In this document: positions 52,940 to 63,129 of the stretch, in pieces
Layout of the letters: every line of letters begins with the position of its first letter
Position numbering within the stretch: the stretch's first letter is position 1
Assembly: GCA_963668115.1 (NCBI GenBank)
Contig: OY764147.1
Coordinates: forward strand, 1,426,001-1,490,000
Length of the DNA: 64,000 bases
Reading direction: 5' to 3'
From: Plut-88900 sp963668115
GTDB lineage: Bacteria; Chloroflexota; Dehalococcoidia; Plut-88900
Notes under the pieces: model-generated
Told to the model about the DNA's origin: nothing
The model's input: only the letters and a program-made list of their open reading frames with translations
Database searches by the model: none
Program-made: the position numbers and the translations under genes

Positions 52940-54046
52940 CCTGCCGCGCCAGTCCCGATCATCGACTTAAGGTAAGCGTCCAGCAACGGGTCGATCTCTC
53001 CCTCCAACACTGCCTCCGGATTGGTCGACTCGAACCCCGAACGGTGGTCCTTCACGAGCTTGTAAGGATGCAGGACGTAGGAGCGAATCTGGTTTCCCCA
53101 GCCCGCTTCCACATGTTCACCCTTTAGCCGGGCCTGTTCCTCCGACCTCTTGTTCAATTCGATTTCCAGAAGCCTGGCGCGCAAAACCTTCATGGCAGTC
53201 TCCCGGTTCTGGAGCTGTGAGCGTTCGTTCTGACAGGTCACCACTATGCCGGTGGGAGCGTGAGTCAGCCTTACCGCCGTGAGGTTCTTTTGGACGTGCT
53301 GGCCGCCCGCGCCGCTGGACTTGAAATAGTCGATTTTGACGTCATCGGGGTCTATGACTAAGTCTATGTCATCCTCCGCCTGCGGAAGCACTTCGACCAA
53401 GGCGAAGGAGGTGTGGCGAAGGTGGTCGGCGTCGAAGGGGGACAACCTCACCAGCCTGTGGACGCCCCGCTCCGACTTCAGGTAGCCGTAGGCCCATGCC
53501 CCGTTTATCTCCAGGGTGACACTCTTTATGCCGGCTTCCTCGCCCGGGGACAAGTCGAGGATCCGTGTCCCTCGCCCCTTGGCGTCACCCCAGCGGAGAT
53601 ACATGCGCATTAGAGTCTCGGCCCAGTCCTGGGACTCGGTGCCGCCGGCTCCTGAGTGGATAGCCAAGAGCGCGGCGTCGCGGTCGTATTTGCCATTGAG
53701 GGCTAAGTTGAACTCCAGCCGGTCCAGTCGCGAGCGAAGCTCGGAAATCTCGCTCACAATCTGGCCTTCCAGAGAAAGGTCTCCCGTCTCTACAGAGAGG
53801 TCGATGAGATCAGCTAGGGTGTCGACACTGCTCTCCAAGTCGCTCCACAGGGCAATCTCTTCATTGAGCCGAGAGAGGCGGCGCATGGTGGACTGGGCAG
53901 AATTAGGGTCATTCCAGAGGTTGGGGCTGGAGGCTTCCACCTCCAGCGATTCGACCCCCCGTTTCTTGCCGACGATGTCAAAGACGGTCCAGAAGGTAGG
54001 TTGTGCGGGCTCGCAATCCCTCTATCTCACGTTTCTGCTCTTCCAT
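52936..54046 (-). CDS. prfB: Peptide chain release factor 2, programmed +1 frameshift
   Basis: The coding sequence starts at ATG 54046, reads 22 codons, and meets an in-frame TGA (53980-53978) in the classic context CTT TGA C. A +1 shift there continues as LDIVGKKRGVESLEVEASSPNLWNDP and gives 369 residues in total, close to E. coli RF2. GGQHVQKN carries the catalytic GGQ. RF2 recognises UGA and UAA, so shifting at its own UGA is autoregulatory. The strong upstream Shine-Dalgarno-like element of the E. coli site is not apparent here. Confidence 0.95.
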
Positions 54047-54112
54047 GACTCTCTCTTTGTCGGGGCAACGCCCAAGGGGAATATGCACCTAATGCGTGTG
54101 AAGATTTTAACA

Positions 54113-54799
54113 TCAAAACTCCGGCACGAATGGGGCGATCTTACCGGCGGCGGCGAGGTGGGCCAGGCGGGTGGGTTCCGGTATGCGATATTTGAGAGAG
54201 CAACTACGAACAATCCGTAATGCGGAGACAAGGTCAACCTTGTGTCCCACGGAGATAAATATGGGCCTCGTACCGTCCCGCGATCTAAAAGCGGCGCCAA
54301 TGACTTCATCTTCGTCCCAAAGGAAAGTATGGGAACCCTTGCTCAACGCAGGTTCATCAAATGCGCCGATGAGCCTAGACTTCGCGCAGCCTATTGTTGG
54401 AATATCGAAGAGGAGGCCCAGGTGGCAGGCGATGCCGAAGCGTCTCGGGTGGGCGATGCCCTGGCCGTCGATGAGCAGAATGTCAGGTTGAACGGAGAGG
54501 GACTCCAGCACAGGGGACAAGGTGGGGGTTTCCCGAAAGGAGAGGAGTCCGGGAATGTATGGGAATGGCACTTCCGACGATGCAACTCGGCATTCGATGA
54601 TTTCGAGGTAGGGATAACTCAGGACTACCACGGCGGCAGTCGCACATCCATCGGAATCCACGCCCGATATATCCAGACCAGCGACGAATGCCGGGGCTTT
54701 GTTCAGTGGGCGAATTTCTACTCGGTTGGCCAGACTTCGCTGGATGTCAACAGCTTGGGATGGAGAGATGTCCCAAGGATGCAGATGCCGAGCTTTCAT
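54113..54799 (-). CDS. nfi: Endonuclease V
   Basis: A 228-residue endonuclease V from ATG 54799 (MKARHLHPW); the open frame continues upstream without family similarity. It has the catalytic Asp in FVAGLDISGVDSDG, the segment VPFPYIPGLLSFRETP, and the second acidic site in LLIDGQGIAHPRRFGIACHLG. It cuts one base 3' of deaminated adenine (inosine) in DNA. It is divergent from infC and precedes prfB on the same strand by 66 bases. Confidence 0.92.
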   Translation of the reverse strand: MKARHLHPWDISPSQAVDIQRSLANRVEIRPLNKAPAFVAGLDISGVDSDGCATAAVVVLSYPYLEIIECRVASSEVPFPYIPGLLSFRETPTLSPVLESLSVQPDILLIDGQGIAHPRRFGIACHLGLLFDIPTIGCAKSRLIGAFDEPALSKGSHTFLWDEDEVIGAAFRSRDGTRPIFISVGHKVDLVSALRIVRSCSLKYRIPEPTRLAHLAAAGKIAPFVPEF

Positions 54800-54919
54800 G
54801 TCGGCGATGGTATCATAACGGTGCCGACAGTGGCTGGGGAATCCCGTTGATGACCCCGATCCCATTAGGGCGTGGAGCGCACTTGATATATAATTATGTG
54901 CGGAGATAGGGGTGTGAAA

Positions 54920-54948
54920 TTGACGCACATATAGCCTTGTGCTATATT
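54920..54948 (+). promoter_or_regulatory. infC: infC operon promoter
   Basis: TTGACG (54920-54925), a 17-base spacer and TATATT (54943-54948). The predicted start near 54955 leaves about 40 bases before the IF-3 start at 54997. Confidence 0.65.
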
Positions 54949-54996
54949 CCCGCCACTTTCGGGGTCTTTATAGATATCTGAAGTGAGGTATTACGA

Positions 54997-55563
54997 ATAG
55001 TCCGAGACTATAGAACCAACGGCAGGATACGAGCGCGCGAGGTCCTGGTTATTGGGTTGGACAACGAGCAGTTGGGAGTGATGCCGGTGCCCGAGGCTAT
55101 CAGCATCGCTCGGGAAAATGGCGTCGACGTGGTGGAGGTAGCGCCCAACACCGATCCCCCTGTCTGCCGCCTGATGGACTACGGAAAATTCCGTTACGAC
55201 CAGGCGAAAAAGGAGCGGGATGCAAAAAAGGCGCAGAAGTCCTCGGCGATGCGCGAAGTGCGTATGAGGACTCGGATTGGCGAGCACGACATGCAGCGGA
55301 AGACCGGCAAGATTCGGGAGTTCCTTGCGGAAGGGGACAAGGTGAAAGTGTCGGTCCAGTTCAGAGGAAGAGAGATGACCCACCCGGAGATCGGGAACCA
55401 ATTGCTGGGAAGGGTAGCGAGATCGTTGATGGACAGCGCTCGGGTGGAGACCCCACCGATAATGGAGCGCAGAATGATGAGCATGGTGCTGGTGCCGGGC
55501 CGCAGAGATGCGACTCCGGCTTCGGCTTCAGAGGATACAAATGCCGAAACTGAAAACGCATAA
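54997..55563 (+). CDS. infC: Translation initiation factor IF-3, probable AUA start
   Basis: IF-3 sequence is continuous upstream of the TTG at 55057: DYRTNGRIRAREVLVIGLDNEQLGVMP matches the normal N-terminus. An in-frame TGA lies at 54979. The only start-like codon that keeps this N-terminus is ATA 54997, seven bases after a GAGGT ribosome binding site. IF-3 genes in many bacteria use AUU, AUC or AUA, which IF-3 itself discriminates against, giving autoregulation. From there the protein has 188 residues, near the E. coli length. It overlaps rpmI by 23 bases. Confidence 0.88.
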   Translation: MVRDYRTNGRIRAREVLVIGLDNEQLGVMPVPEAISIARENGVDVVEVAPNTDPPVCRLMDYGKFRYDQAKKERDAKKAQKSSAMREVRMRTRIGEHDMQRKTGKIREFLAEGDKVKVSVQFRGREMTHPEIGNQLLGRVARSLMDSARVETPPIMERRMMSMVLVPGRRDATPASASEDTNAETENA

Positions 55564-55744
55564 GGGCGCCAAAAGGCGCTTCCACATAACGGGTACAGGG
55601 AAAATCCTTCGGGCCAAGGGTGGGAAGAGCCACCTGCGCCGAAAGAAGCCCAAGCGGGTCAAACGGCTCTATTCAGAGATGCATGCCCTGTCTCCCAGCG
55701 ACAAGCGTAAGATATCGAAGACGCTGCCTTACGGCCTACCGTAG
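55541..55744 (+). CDS. rpmI: Ribosomal protein L35
   Basis: A 67-residue basic protein opening MPKLKTHKGAKRRFHITGTGK, the L35 signature, with HLRRKKPKRVKRL in the centre. The ATG lies inside the last codons of infC in another frame, as in other compact infC-rpmI-rplT operons. It is part of the 50S subunit. Confidence 0.97.
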   Translation: MPKLKTHKGAKRRFHITGTGKILRAKGGKSHLRRKKPKRVKRLYSEMHALSPSDKRKISKTLPYGLP

Positions 55745-55797
55745 CGACAGACTCGACGCCCCACCGGCATCCATAAGTTGAACCCCGGAGAGATAAA

Positions 55798-56148
55798 TTG
55801 CCACGGGTAAGAGGCGGACCGACAACCAGAAGACGACACAAGAAAATATTGAAGTTGACGCGCGGGCAGAGGGCCAGCAAGAGCACCCTTTTCCGCAGGG
55901 CAAACGAGGCCATGCTGAAGTCGCTGAGCTACGCGTACAGGCACCGGCGGGAGAAGAAGCGGGACTTCAGGCGCCTGTGGATAGCCCGGATCAATGCTGC
56001 GGCACGAAGCGAGGGCCTCTCCTATAGCAAGTTCATGCACCTGTTGAAGGAGCAGAACATCAGCCTGGACAGGAAAACACTGGCTGATATAGCCCTCAGG
56101 GACCCGTCAGGGTTCTCTCAGCTGGCCGCCGAGGTCCGCGGAGGTTAG
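55798..56148 (+). CDS. rplT: Ribosomal protein L20
   Basis: A 116-residue L20 (MPRVRGGPTTRRRHKKILKLTRGQRASKSTLFRRANEAMLKSL). The start is TTG 55798 with GGAGAG a few bases upstream. L20 is an early-assembling 50S protein and, in some bacteria, represses its own operon. It is the last gene of the infC-rpmI-rplT set. Confidence 0.97.
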   Translation: MPRVRGGPTTRRRHKKILKLTRGQRASKSTLFRRANEAMLKSLSYAYRHRREKKRDFRRLWIARINAAARSEGLSYSKFMHLLKEQNISLDRKTLADIALRDPSGFSQLAAEVRGG

Positions 56149-56252
56149 ATACTCAGTCCATCTCGTCAACTTGCAAGCTTCGAGAGACGGGCTGCCCACG
56201 AGGTTTGCATGAGGCGTCCTTTTGTCCCATAAGAAGGGATACTCAATCTCTA

Positions 56253-56281
56253 TTGACGGCCCCATAGGGCCATTCTAAAAT
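56253..56281 (+). promoter_or_regulatory. rex: rex promoter
   Basis: TTGACG (56253-56258), a 17-base spacer and TAAAAT (56276-56281). A GGCCC/GGGCC hairpin lies within the spacer. Transcription should start near 56288. The 250-base gap between rplT and rex holds only this promoter and the operator below. Confidence 0.65.
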
Positions 56282-56295
56282 TGGGGCGCCACCAA

Positions 56296-56314
56296 TTGCG
56301 GTAATTTTTCACAA
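56296..56314 (+). promoter_or_regulatory. rex: Rex operator-like site
   Basis: TTGCGGTAATTTTTCACAA is 19 bases long and agrees with the known Rex consensus (TTGTGAAATAATTTCACAA) at about 13 positions, including the outer TTG and the TTTCACAA half. It lies just after the rex transcription start, suggesting repression of rex by its own product when NADH is low. Confidence 0.5.
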
Positions 56315-56395
56315 TCAACCTGTATTCTGCTTGCGTTGCCCAGCAAATAACCATCCCCGTGGCTTAAGCTAAAGAGAGGAGTGAGCCACACTATA

Positions 56396-57025
56396 ATGGA
56401 CGGCATTATTCCAGACGTAGTAGTGCTACGTTTGCCGCTCTACGTAAGGGCATTGACTCAGCTTCAAGACTCAGGCATCGAAGTTGTTAGTTCCCACGCG
56501 CTTGGGGACAAACTTCAGATCACGCCTGCACAAATCCGCAAGGACCTCAGCTATTTCGGGCGGTTTGGGAAGCAGGGTCGGGGTTACAACGTCGGGTACC
56601 TGCTGCAGGAACTACGAACGATCATGGGCCTAGATCAGGAGTGGCGTGCGGCACTGATAGGTGTGGGCAGACTGGGGCGGGCGATTATCAGCTATCCTGG
56701 GTTTTCGAGGGAAGGATTCCAGGTGGTCGCCATTTTTGACGCCTCGCCAAGCCTTGTGGGAACCGAGTTGGATGGTGTGAAGGTGCGAGCGATGGGAGAC
56801 CTGGGCCCTGTGATACGCTACCTAGGCGTACACATTGGCGTCGTGGCAGTCCCTGAAGAGCACGCCCAGGGAGTGGTGGACCTACTGGTCGCAAGTGGGG
56901 TGAAGGGAATCCTGAATTACGCCCCAATTTCGCCCCAGGTGCCGGAAGGGATATGGGTCCGAAACATTGACCCGGTGCTATCCCTGCAGACGCTCACTTT
57001 TCATCTGAAGTCGGCTGAGACTTAG
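56396..57025 (+). CDS. rex: Redox-sensing transcriptional repressor Rex
   Basis: A 209-residue protein from ATG 56396; GTG 56381 is in frame, but the ribosome binding site would then touch the start. The N-terminal winged helix contains LPLYVRALTQL and the hallmark QIRKDLSYFGRFGKQGRGYNV. The C-terminal Rossmann domain includes AALIGVGRLGRAIISYPGF. Rex senses the NADH/NAD+ ratio and represses respiratory and fermentative genes. It lies next to the convergent ATP synthase operon. Confidence 0.95.
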   Translation: MDGIIPDVVVLRLPLYVRALTQLQDSGIEVVSSHALGDKLQITPAQIRKDLSYFGRFGKQGRGYNVGYLLQELRTIMGLDQEWRAALIGVGRLGRAIISYPGFSREGFQVVAIFDASPSLVGTELDGVKVRAMGDLGPVIRYLGVHIGVVAVPEEHAQGVVDLLVASGVKGILNYAPISPQVPEGIWVRNIDPVLSLQTLTFHLKSAET

Positions 57026-57136
57026 GCCAGCGGCGCAGGCCCGGGACAAATCGAGGCTAGTTCTTAAGGGGATTCAGCCACCCTGGATTCTTTGATAGAG
57101 TCGCCCCATCAGCCTGGAAGGTGTTGGAAGTAGGAC

Positions 57137-57574
57137 CTAGGGTTGGGCCGAAGGTACGCCACCGCTGCCGCGTCTCCGCCGGCGTTCAGCAACTTTCATA
57201 CGCAACTGCGAGCGCCTGATCGCGGCAAGGGCCACAGCGAGGTCAGCGTCGGAGGCGCCGGATTTAACCTGTTCCTGCGCCCGGGCCATGGCTTTCTGTG
57301 CCCTCTCCACGTCGATCTCCTCAGCGCGCTCCGCGGCGTCGGCGAGGATGGTCAGTTGGTCCTGGAACATTTCCAGGAACCCTCCTGAAACAGCAATAAT
57401 GACCTCGTCCGAGCCTTTCTTGATTCGCAGCTCGCCGGGCTGGAGGGGGGTAAGAAGAGGGGCGTGGTTGGGAAGAATGCCCAACTCTCCGAGCAGCCCA
57501 GGGGCTACCACCATGTCCACCTCGTCGGAGTAGACACGGCGCTCGGCGGTAAGGATTTCGAATTGCAGAGGCAT
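57137..57574 (-). CDS. atpC: ATP synthase epsilon subunit
   Basis: A 145-residue F1 epsilon subunit: an N-terminal beta sandwich opening LQFEILTAERRVYSDEVDMVVAPGLLGELGILPNHAPLLTPL and a C-terminal helical hairpin ending in a basic segment (MKVAERRRRRGSGG). It links gamma to the catalytic ring and can inhibit ATP hydrolysis. It is the last gene of the atp operon, 14 bases after atpD. Confidence 0.95.
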   Translation of the reverse strand: MPLQFEILTAERRVYSDEVDMVVAPGLLGELGILPNHAPLLTPLQPGELRIKKGSDEVIIAVSGGFLEMFQDQLTILADAAERAEEIDVERAQKAMARAQEQVKSGASDADLAVALAAIRRSQLRMKVAERRRRRGSGGVPSAQP

Positions 57575-57588
57575 AACTGTCTCGCCCC

Positions 57589-58986
57589 TTATCCCTCGGC
57601 TGCCATGCTGGCCGCCTTTTCAACGGCCTCGTCGATGTTCCCTACCATGTAGAAGGCCTGCTCTGGCAGGGCGTCGTGCTTGCCCTCAAGTATCTCCTTA
57701 AAACCTCGTACCGTCTCCTTGATGGGCACGTAACGGCCGGGAGTGCCCGTAAAGGCCTCGGCCACGAACATGGGCTGGGATAGGAAACGCTGTATCTTCC
57801 GGGCACGGGCCACAGTCAGCCTGTCGTCCTCACTCAGCTCTTCAACACCGAGAATGGCAATGATGTCCTGGAGGTCCTTATAGCGCTGGAGCACTCCCTG
57901 CACACCTTGAGCCACTTCATAGTGTTCGTCGCCCACTACCTGGGGATCGAGAATTCGTGAGTTGGATGTCAGTGGGTCTACGGCCGGGTAGAGACCCTGA
58001 GCCGCAATGGACCGCTCGAGGGCAATCACAGCGTCAAGGTGCCCAAAGGTCGTGGCTACTCCGGGGTCGGTGTAGTCGTCAGCTGGAACGTAAATTGCCT
58101 GGAAGGAGGTGATAGATCCCGACTTAGTGGTCGTGATCCGCTCTTCAAGATCACCCATCTCCGTGGACAGAGTCGGCTGGTAACCCACCGCCGAGGGCAT
58201 TCGTCCGAGCAATGCCGACACCTCCATACCCGCAAGTATGTAGCGGTATATGTTGTCGATGAACAGGAGGACGTCCTGCCGCTCCCGGTCACGGAAGTAT
58301 TCGGACATGGTTAGTCCTGTAAGGGCAATCCGCAGGCGGACCCCAGGGGGTTCGTTCATCTGGCCAAACACCATGACCGTTTTGTCTATGACACCCGACT
58401 CCTGCATTTCATGCCAGAGGTCGTTGCCTTCTCGGGAGCGCTCTCCCACGCCAGCGAAGACCGAGAATCCTCCGTGCTCTGTGGCAATGTTGCGAATAAG
58501 TTCCTGAATAATAACCGTCTTGCCGACACCCGCACCGCCGTAGGCTCCGATCTTTCCACCCCGGGTGAAGGGGGTGGTCAGGTCAATGACCTTCAGGCCC
58601 GTCTCCAGCATCTGGGTCTGGGTCTCCTGTTCTTCAAGCGTGGGCGGTGTGCGGTGGATGGGCCACTTCTCCTCGGCGGGAACGTCTCCCAAATTGTCCA
58701 AGGGCGTACCGGTCACGTCGAAGAGCCGCCCCAAGGTACCACGCCCTACAGGTACTGCAATGGGCTGTCCGGTGTCTTCGGCATCGACGCCTCGGGCCAG
58801 GCCGTCGGTAGGGGCGAATGCCAGGCAACGCACCCAGTTGTTGCCGATGTGCTGCTGGACTTCCAGTGTCAAGCTCGTGCCATCAATTGGCACAACAAGG
58901 GCGTTGTAGAGGGCGGGAAGCGAGTCGGGAGGGAATTCCACGTCCACTACGGTGCCGATAACCTGTACAACTTTTCCTGTAGCCAT
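57589..58986 (-). CDS. atpD: ATP synthase beta subunit
   Basis: A 465-residue catalytic beta subunit. Walker A is GGAGVGKTVIIQEL near residues 149-162, with catalytic Glu in GVGERSREGNDL. Walker B is VLLFIDNIYRY near 240 and the DELSEED-type loop reads VEELSEDDR. Length and motifs are normal. It binds and converts ADP and phosphate at three sites. Upstream in the operon is the small gene at 59002. Confidence 0.97.
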   Translation of the reverse strand: MATGKVVQVIGTVVDVEFPPDSLPALYNALVVPIDGTSLTLEVQQHIGNNWVRCLAFAPTDGLARGVDAEDTGQPIAVPVGRGTLGRLFDVTGTPLDNLGDVPAEEKWPIHRTPPTLEEQETQTQMLETGLKVIDLTTPFTRGGKIGAYGGAGVGKTVIIQELIRNIATEHGGFSVFAGVGERSREGNDLWHEMQESGVIDKTVMVFGQMNEPPGVRLRIALTGLTMSEYFRDRERQDVLLFIDNIYRYILAGMEVSALLGRMPSAVGYQPTLSTEMGDLEERITTTKSGSITSFQAIYVPADDYTDPGVATTFGHLDAVIALERSIAAQGLYPAVDPLTSNSRILDPQVVGDEHYEVAQGVQGVLQRYKDLQDIIAILGVEELSEDDRLTVARARKIQRFLSQPMFVAEAFTGTPGRYVPIKETVRGFKEILEGKHDALPEQAFYMVGNIDEAVEKAASMAAEG

Positions 58987-59001
58987 GACCGTCTCCGAGC
59001 G

Positions 59002-59241
59002 CTATCTGTTGAATTGGGGCCTGTGGGAGTAGTGCTTTTTGCCGTTGAAAATTCTTGAAATAACCGACCCTGAGGATTCAAGGGACTTGAGTGCCTCACG
59101 GAAGTCGGAGTCAGTCAGGCCGGAGAGTCCATCCGTTTTGCGGCCTCTGACCTTCGTGGCAAGGGTGCCCGAGTCAAAGGCCTGGGACTGGTTGTCGGCC
59201 AGATATCCCAGGATCTCGTTTAGCCAGCGTTGTACGCTCAT
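59002..59241 (-). CDS. Small winged-helix-like protein inside the atp operon
   Basis: A 79-residue protein (MSVQRWLNEILGYLADNQ...) between atpG and atpD, 15 bases before each neighbour's coding sequence. The pattern of three predicted helices (VQRWLNEILGYL, SGTLATKVRG, DSDFREALKSLESSG) followed by a basic hairpin (SRIFNGKKHYSH) suggests a winged helix. This position is normally empty in bacterial atp operons. It has no known match that I recall. It might regulate the operon or help assembly, but its function is unknown. Confidence 0.65.
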   Translation of the reverse strand: MSVQRWLNEILGYLADNQSQAFDSGTLATKVRGRKTDGLSGLTDSDFREALKSLESSGSVISRIFNGKKHYSHRPQFNR

Positions 59242-59256
59242 TGCCAATTGACGGAT

Positions 59257-60120
59257 CTATCCTTCCAGAGCCACAACGCCGCCGGTGATATCCAGCAACT
59301 CCGTGGTGATCATTTCCTGTCGGGCCTTGTTATATATGAGCGTAAGGTCCTGGATCATGTCTGCGGCATTGTCAGTGGCGTTGCGCATGGCGACCATACG
59401 GGCCGACTGCTCGCTGGCGATGGATTCCAGGAGTGCGTGATATACCTGCATCTCCACGAACCTGGGCAGAAGCTCACTGAGAGCGCTGGCGCTATCGGGT
59501 TCGTAGATGTAGCCGGCCTGTTTCATATCCCCGGTTTCCGCAGGCTCCACCGGCAGTATCTGCTGCATGTAAGGGACCTGGTTGGTGGTGGTAACGAACC
59601 GGCTGTATGCCAGGTAGACCTTGTCCACCTTGGCATCGGAATATTCGTCAATGATTATTCGGGCGATCGGGAGGATGTCCTCGACGCCCGGCCTGTCTCC
59701 CAAGTCAGAGAAGACCGCCTTTATATCCCTTCCAAACCGGCCCATAAAGTCTCGGCCCTTTTTCCCGACTGTAACCAGGGAAACCGAGGCCCCGTTGGAG
59801 CCCAGTATGAAGCCGCTGGTGGAACGGTTGATGTTGGCATTCAAACCGCCGCAGAGACCCCGGTCCGGTGTGATGTGCACTACGGAGATTCGGTCTCCGT
59901 CCCGTTTCTGGAGAAGGGGGTGGACCACATCGTCTTCCGACGGTTGTGAAGCAAGGTGGCTGAGTATTTCAGCCATCTTCTCTGCGTAGGGTCTGGCGGC
60001 GAGGACGCGGTCCTGGGCACGCTTCATCTTGGAAGCGGCGACCATTTCCATGGCCTTGGTTATCTTGGCAGTGTTTTCGACACTGCGGATTCTTCTGCGT
60101 ATTTCCCTGGTACTGGGCAA
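59257..60120 (-). CDS. atpG: ATP synthase gamma subunit
   Basis: A 287-residue gamma subunit. It has the N-terminal helix STREIRRRIRSVENTAKITKAMEMVAASKMKRAQ and the C-terminal helix with ARMVAMRNATDNAADMIQDLTLIYNKARQEMITTELLDI, which together form the rotating shaft, around a Rossmann-like centre (DRGLCGGLNANINR). Length is normal. It lies 18 bases downstream of atpA. Confidence 0.96.
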   Translation of the reverse strand: MPSTREIRRRIRSVENTAKITKAMEMVAASKMKRAQDRVLAARPYAEKMAEILSHLASQPSEDDVVHPLLQKRDGDRISVVHITPDRGLCGGLNANINRSTSGFILGSNGASVSLVTVGKKGRDFMGRFGRDIKAVFSDLGDRPGVEDILPIARIIIDEYSDAKVDKVYLAYSRFVTTTNQVPYMQQILPVEPAETGDMKQAGYIYEPDSASALSELLPRFVEMQVYHALLESIASEQSARMVAMRNATDNAADMIQDLTLIYNKARQEMITTELLDITGGVVALEG

Positions 60121-60138
60121 GGCGTTTGCTCGTCGGGG

Positions 60139-61647
<1,509 letters not shown>

Positions 61648-61707
61648 CGCGCCTAACCTCTAACCGGTCTAGTTTTATTTTGTCTCTTGCGAGTCCGCTT
61701 CAAACCT

Positions 61708-62247
61708 TCATACCCGCCGCTCGGCAAGGGAATTTCTCATCGCCGAGAGCTTCGTCCTCGTGCTGCCGTCTATGAGCCTGTCACCAATCTTGATGACGAT
61801 ACCTCCGACGATGTCGGGGTCCACGCTGGAAGTCAGCATGATCCTCTTGCCCATGGCCTTCGACATCTGATCGACTATCCGCTTCTCCGCATCGGAGTCC
61901 AGGGGCACGGCAGTTATCACCTCCGCAGCCCCGACTCCCCGGTGATCGTCCATAAGAGCCCTGTACTCCCCTGTGATGTCTCCAGCCAAGCCAACGCGAC
62001 CCTTGGACACCAGCAGGCTGGCCAAGTTGCGGGCCAAGGGGTCGAGCCCCGCCAGCCTCTGACCGGCCAACTCCTGCTTCTGGTCGGGCCTGATCCTGGG
62101 GCTTTCCAGCACCCTGCCCAGGTCCGGGTCGCCAAAGGCGGAAGCGATCTCGTCCAGGTCAGCTTGCCACTTGTCCAGGGTGTCCTGCTCTCGGGCAATC
62201 TGAAAGACTGCCTGGGCGTGACGTCGGGCGGAGGAGTCGGCAGCCAT
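61708..62247 (-). CDS. atpH: ATP synthase delta subunit
   Basis: A 179-residue OSCP/delta subunit. It has an N-terminal helical domain (ARRHAQAVFQIAREQDTLDKWQADLDEIASAF) and the C-terminal motif SSVDPDIVGGIVIKIGDRLIDGSTRTKLSAMRNSL, which is diagnostic for the family. It anchors F1 to the b stalk. Its start is four bases after the atpF stop. Confidence 0.95.
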   Translation of the reverse strand: MAADSSARRHAQAVFQIAREQDTLDKWQADLDEIASAFGDPDLGRVLESPRIRPDQKQELAGQRLAGLDPLARNLASLLVSKGRVGLAGDITGEYRALMDDHRGVGAAEVITAVPLDSDAEKRIVDQMSKAMGKRIMLTSSVDPDIVGGIVIKIGDRLIDGSTRTKLSAMRNSLAERRV

Positions 62248-62251
62248 GGGG

Positions 62252-62758
62252 CTAGCCTCCGTCCTTCCGGGAGGAAACGCTCTCTTCCAGTACGTCGTCT
62301 ATGAGTTTGCGGTGCCGATCTTCATCCAGTTCGGAGTTGATGACCTTCTCCGCTGCGGTGATGGCCAGCCCGGCGAACTCTTTGCGGACCTGCTCGACGG
62401 CATCATCACGCTCCCGAGCGATCTCGCTTCGGGCACGCTCGATCATCGCCTCGCCTTCCTTCTTGGCATCTTCGCGAGCTTCCTCTTTCAGGCGTTCACC
62501 CATTTCGGACGCCTGGCCGATGAGGCGTTGACCTTCCTGACGAGCCTCGGTCAAGGTCTTGCGGACCTCTTCTTCGCTGCGAGCAGATTCGGCCTTGGCG
62601 GCCTCCGCGGCTTCCAGGCTCTCCTTGATGCTCGACGAACGCCGTTCTAGCAGCCTAAGGATGGGTTTGTAGAGGACCAAGCGCAGGATTATCAGCACCA
62701 GGGCTACGTTGATGACCTGCACCAGAAGCCCCGGCAGGTTGATTCCCAGCTCTCCCAA
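62252..62758 (-). CDS. atpF: ATP synthase b subunit
   Basis: A 168-residue b subunit: one N-terminal membrane helix (LLVQVINVALVLIILRLVLYKPIL), then a long charged, coiled-coil region rich in Glu, Ala, Arg and Lys. It forms the stator stalk. Only one b-type gene is present, so the stalk is probably a homodimer. Confidence 0.94.
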   Translation of the reverse strand: MGELGINLPGLLVQVINVALVLIILRLVLYKPILRLLERRSSSIKESLEAAEAAKAESARSEEEVRKTLTEARQEGQRLIGQASEMGERLKEEAREDAKKEGEAMIERARSEIARERDDAVEQVRKEFAGLAITAAEKVINSELDEDRHRKLIDDVLEESVSSRKDGG

Positions 62759-62794
62759 TGGCCTCTCCTTTCGGAATTAAGTCCCTGACCGCCG

Positions 62795-63055
62795 TTAAAC
62801 GAACTTGATGATGACCGCAACGACGAGGGCGTAAATCGCAACCGCCTCTGCGAACGCGATACCCAAGATCATGTTGGCACGGACAGCGGACTCGGACTCG
62901 GGGTTGCGGCCAAGGGCCTCCATAGCCTTGCCCACGAGCAGGCCGATTCCAAGGCCCGGGCCCAGGGCACCGAGACCCATAGCCAGTCCGGTGCCGATAG
63001 AGCCGAGGCCCTCATCGCCGATCTCGGCTAGTATCATACCGAGCAATTCAATCAT
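62795..63055 (-). CDS. atpE: ATP synthase c subunit
   Basis: An 86-residue hairpin of two membrane helices. The first is glycine rich (GTGLAMGLGALGPGLGIGLLVGKAM) and the second carries the ion-binding glutamate in GIAFAEAVAIYALVV. The residues after Glu are AVAIY, not the ES/ET type with upstream Gln typical of Na+-binding rings, so a proton ring is indicated. It sits between atpB and atpF. Confidence 0.95.
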   Translation of the reverse strand: MIELLGMILAEIGDEGLGSIGTGLAMGLGALGPGLGIGLLVGKAMEALGRNPESESAVRANMILGIAFAEAVAIYALVVAVIIKFV

Positions 63056-63129
63056 CTGGTTGCCTCCTGCTGTCTTTCCGTTTCTTGACTACCTGACTGT
63101 CAATTTGCTGAATTCGATATTTGGTCGGA

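Noticed and set aside
55057..55563. TTG 55057 as the infC start
   Set aside because: It would remove about 20 residues of conserved IF-3 N-terminus.
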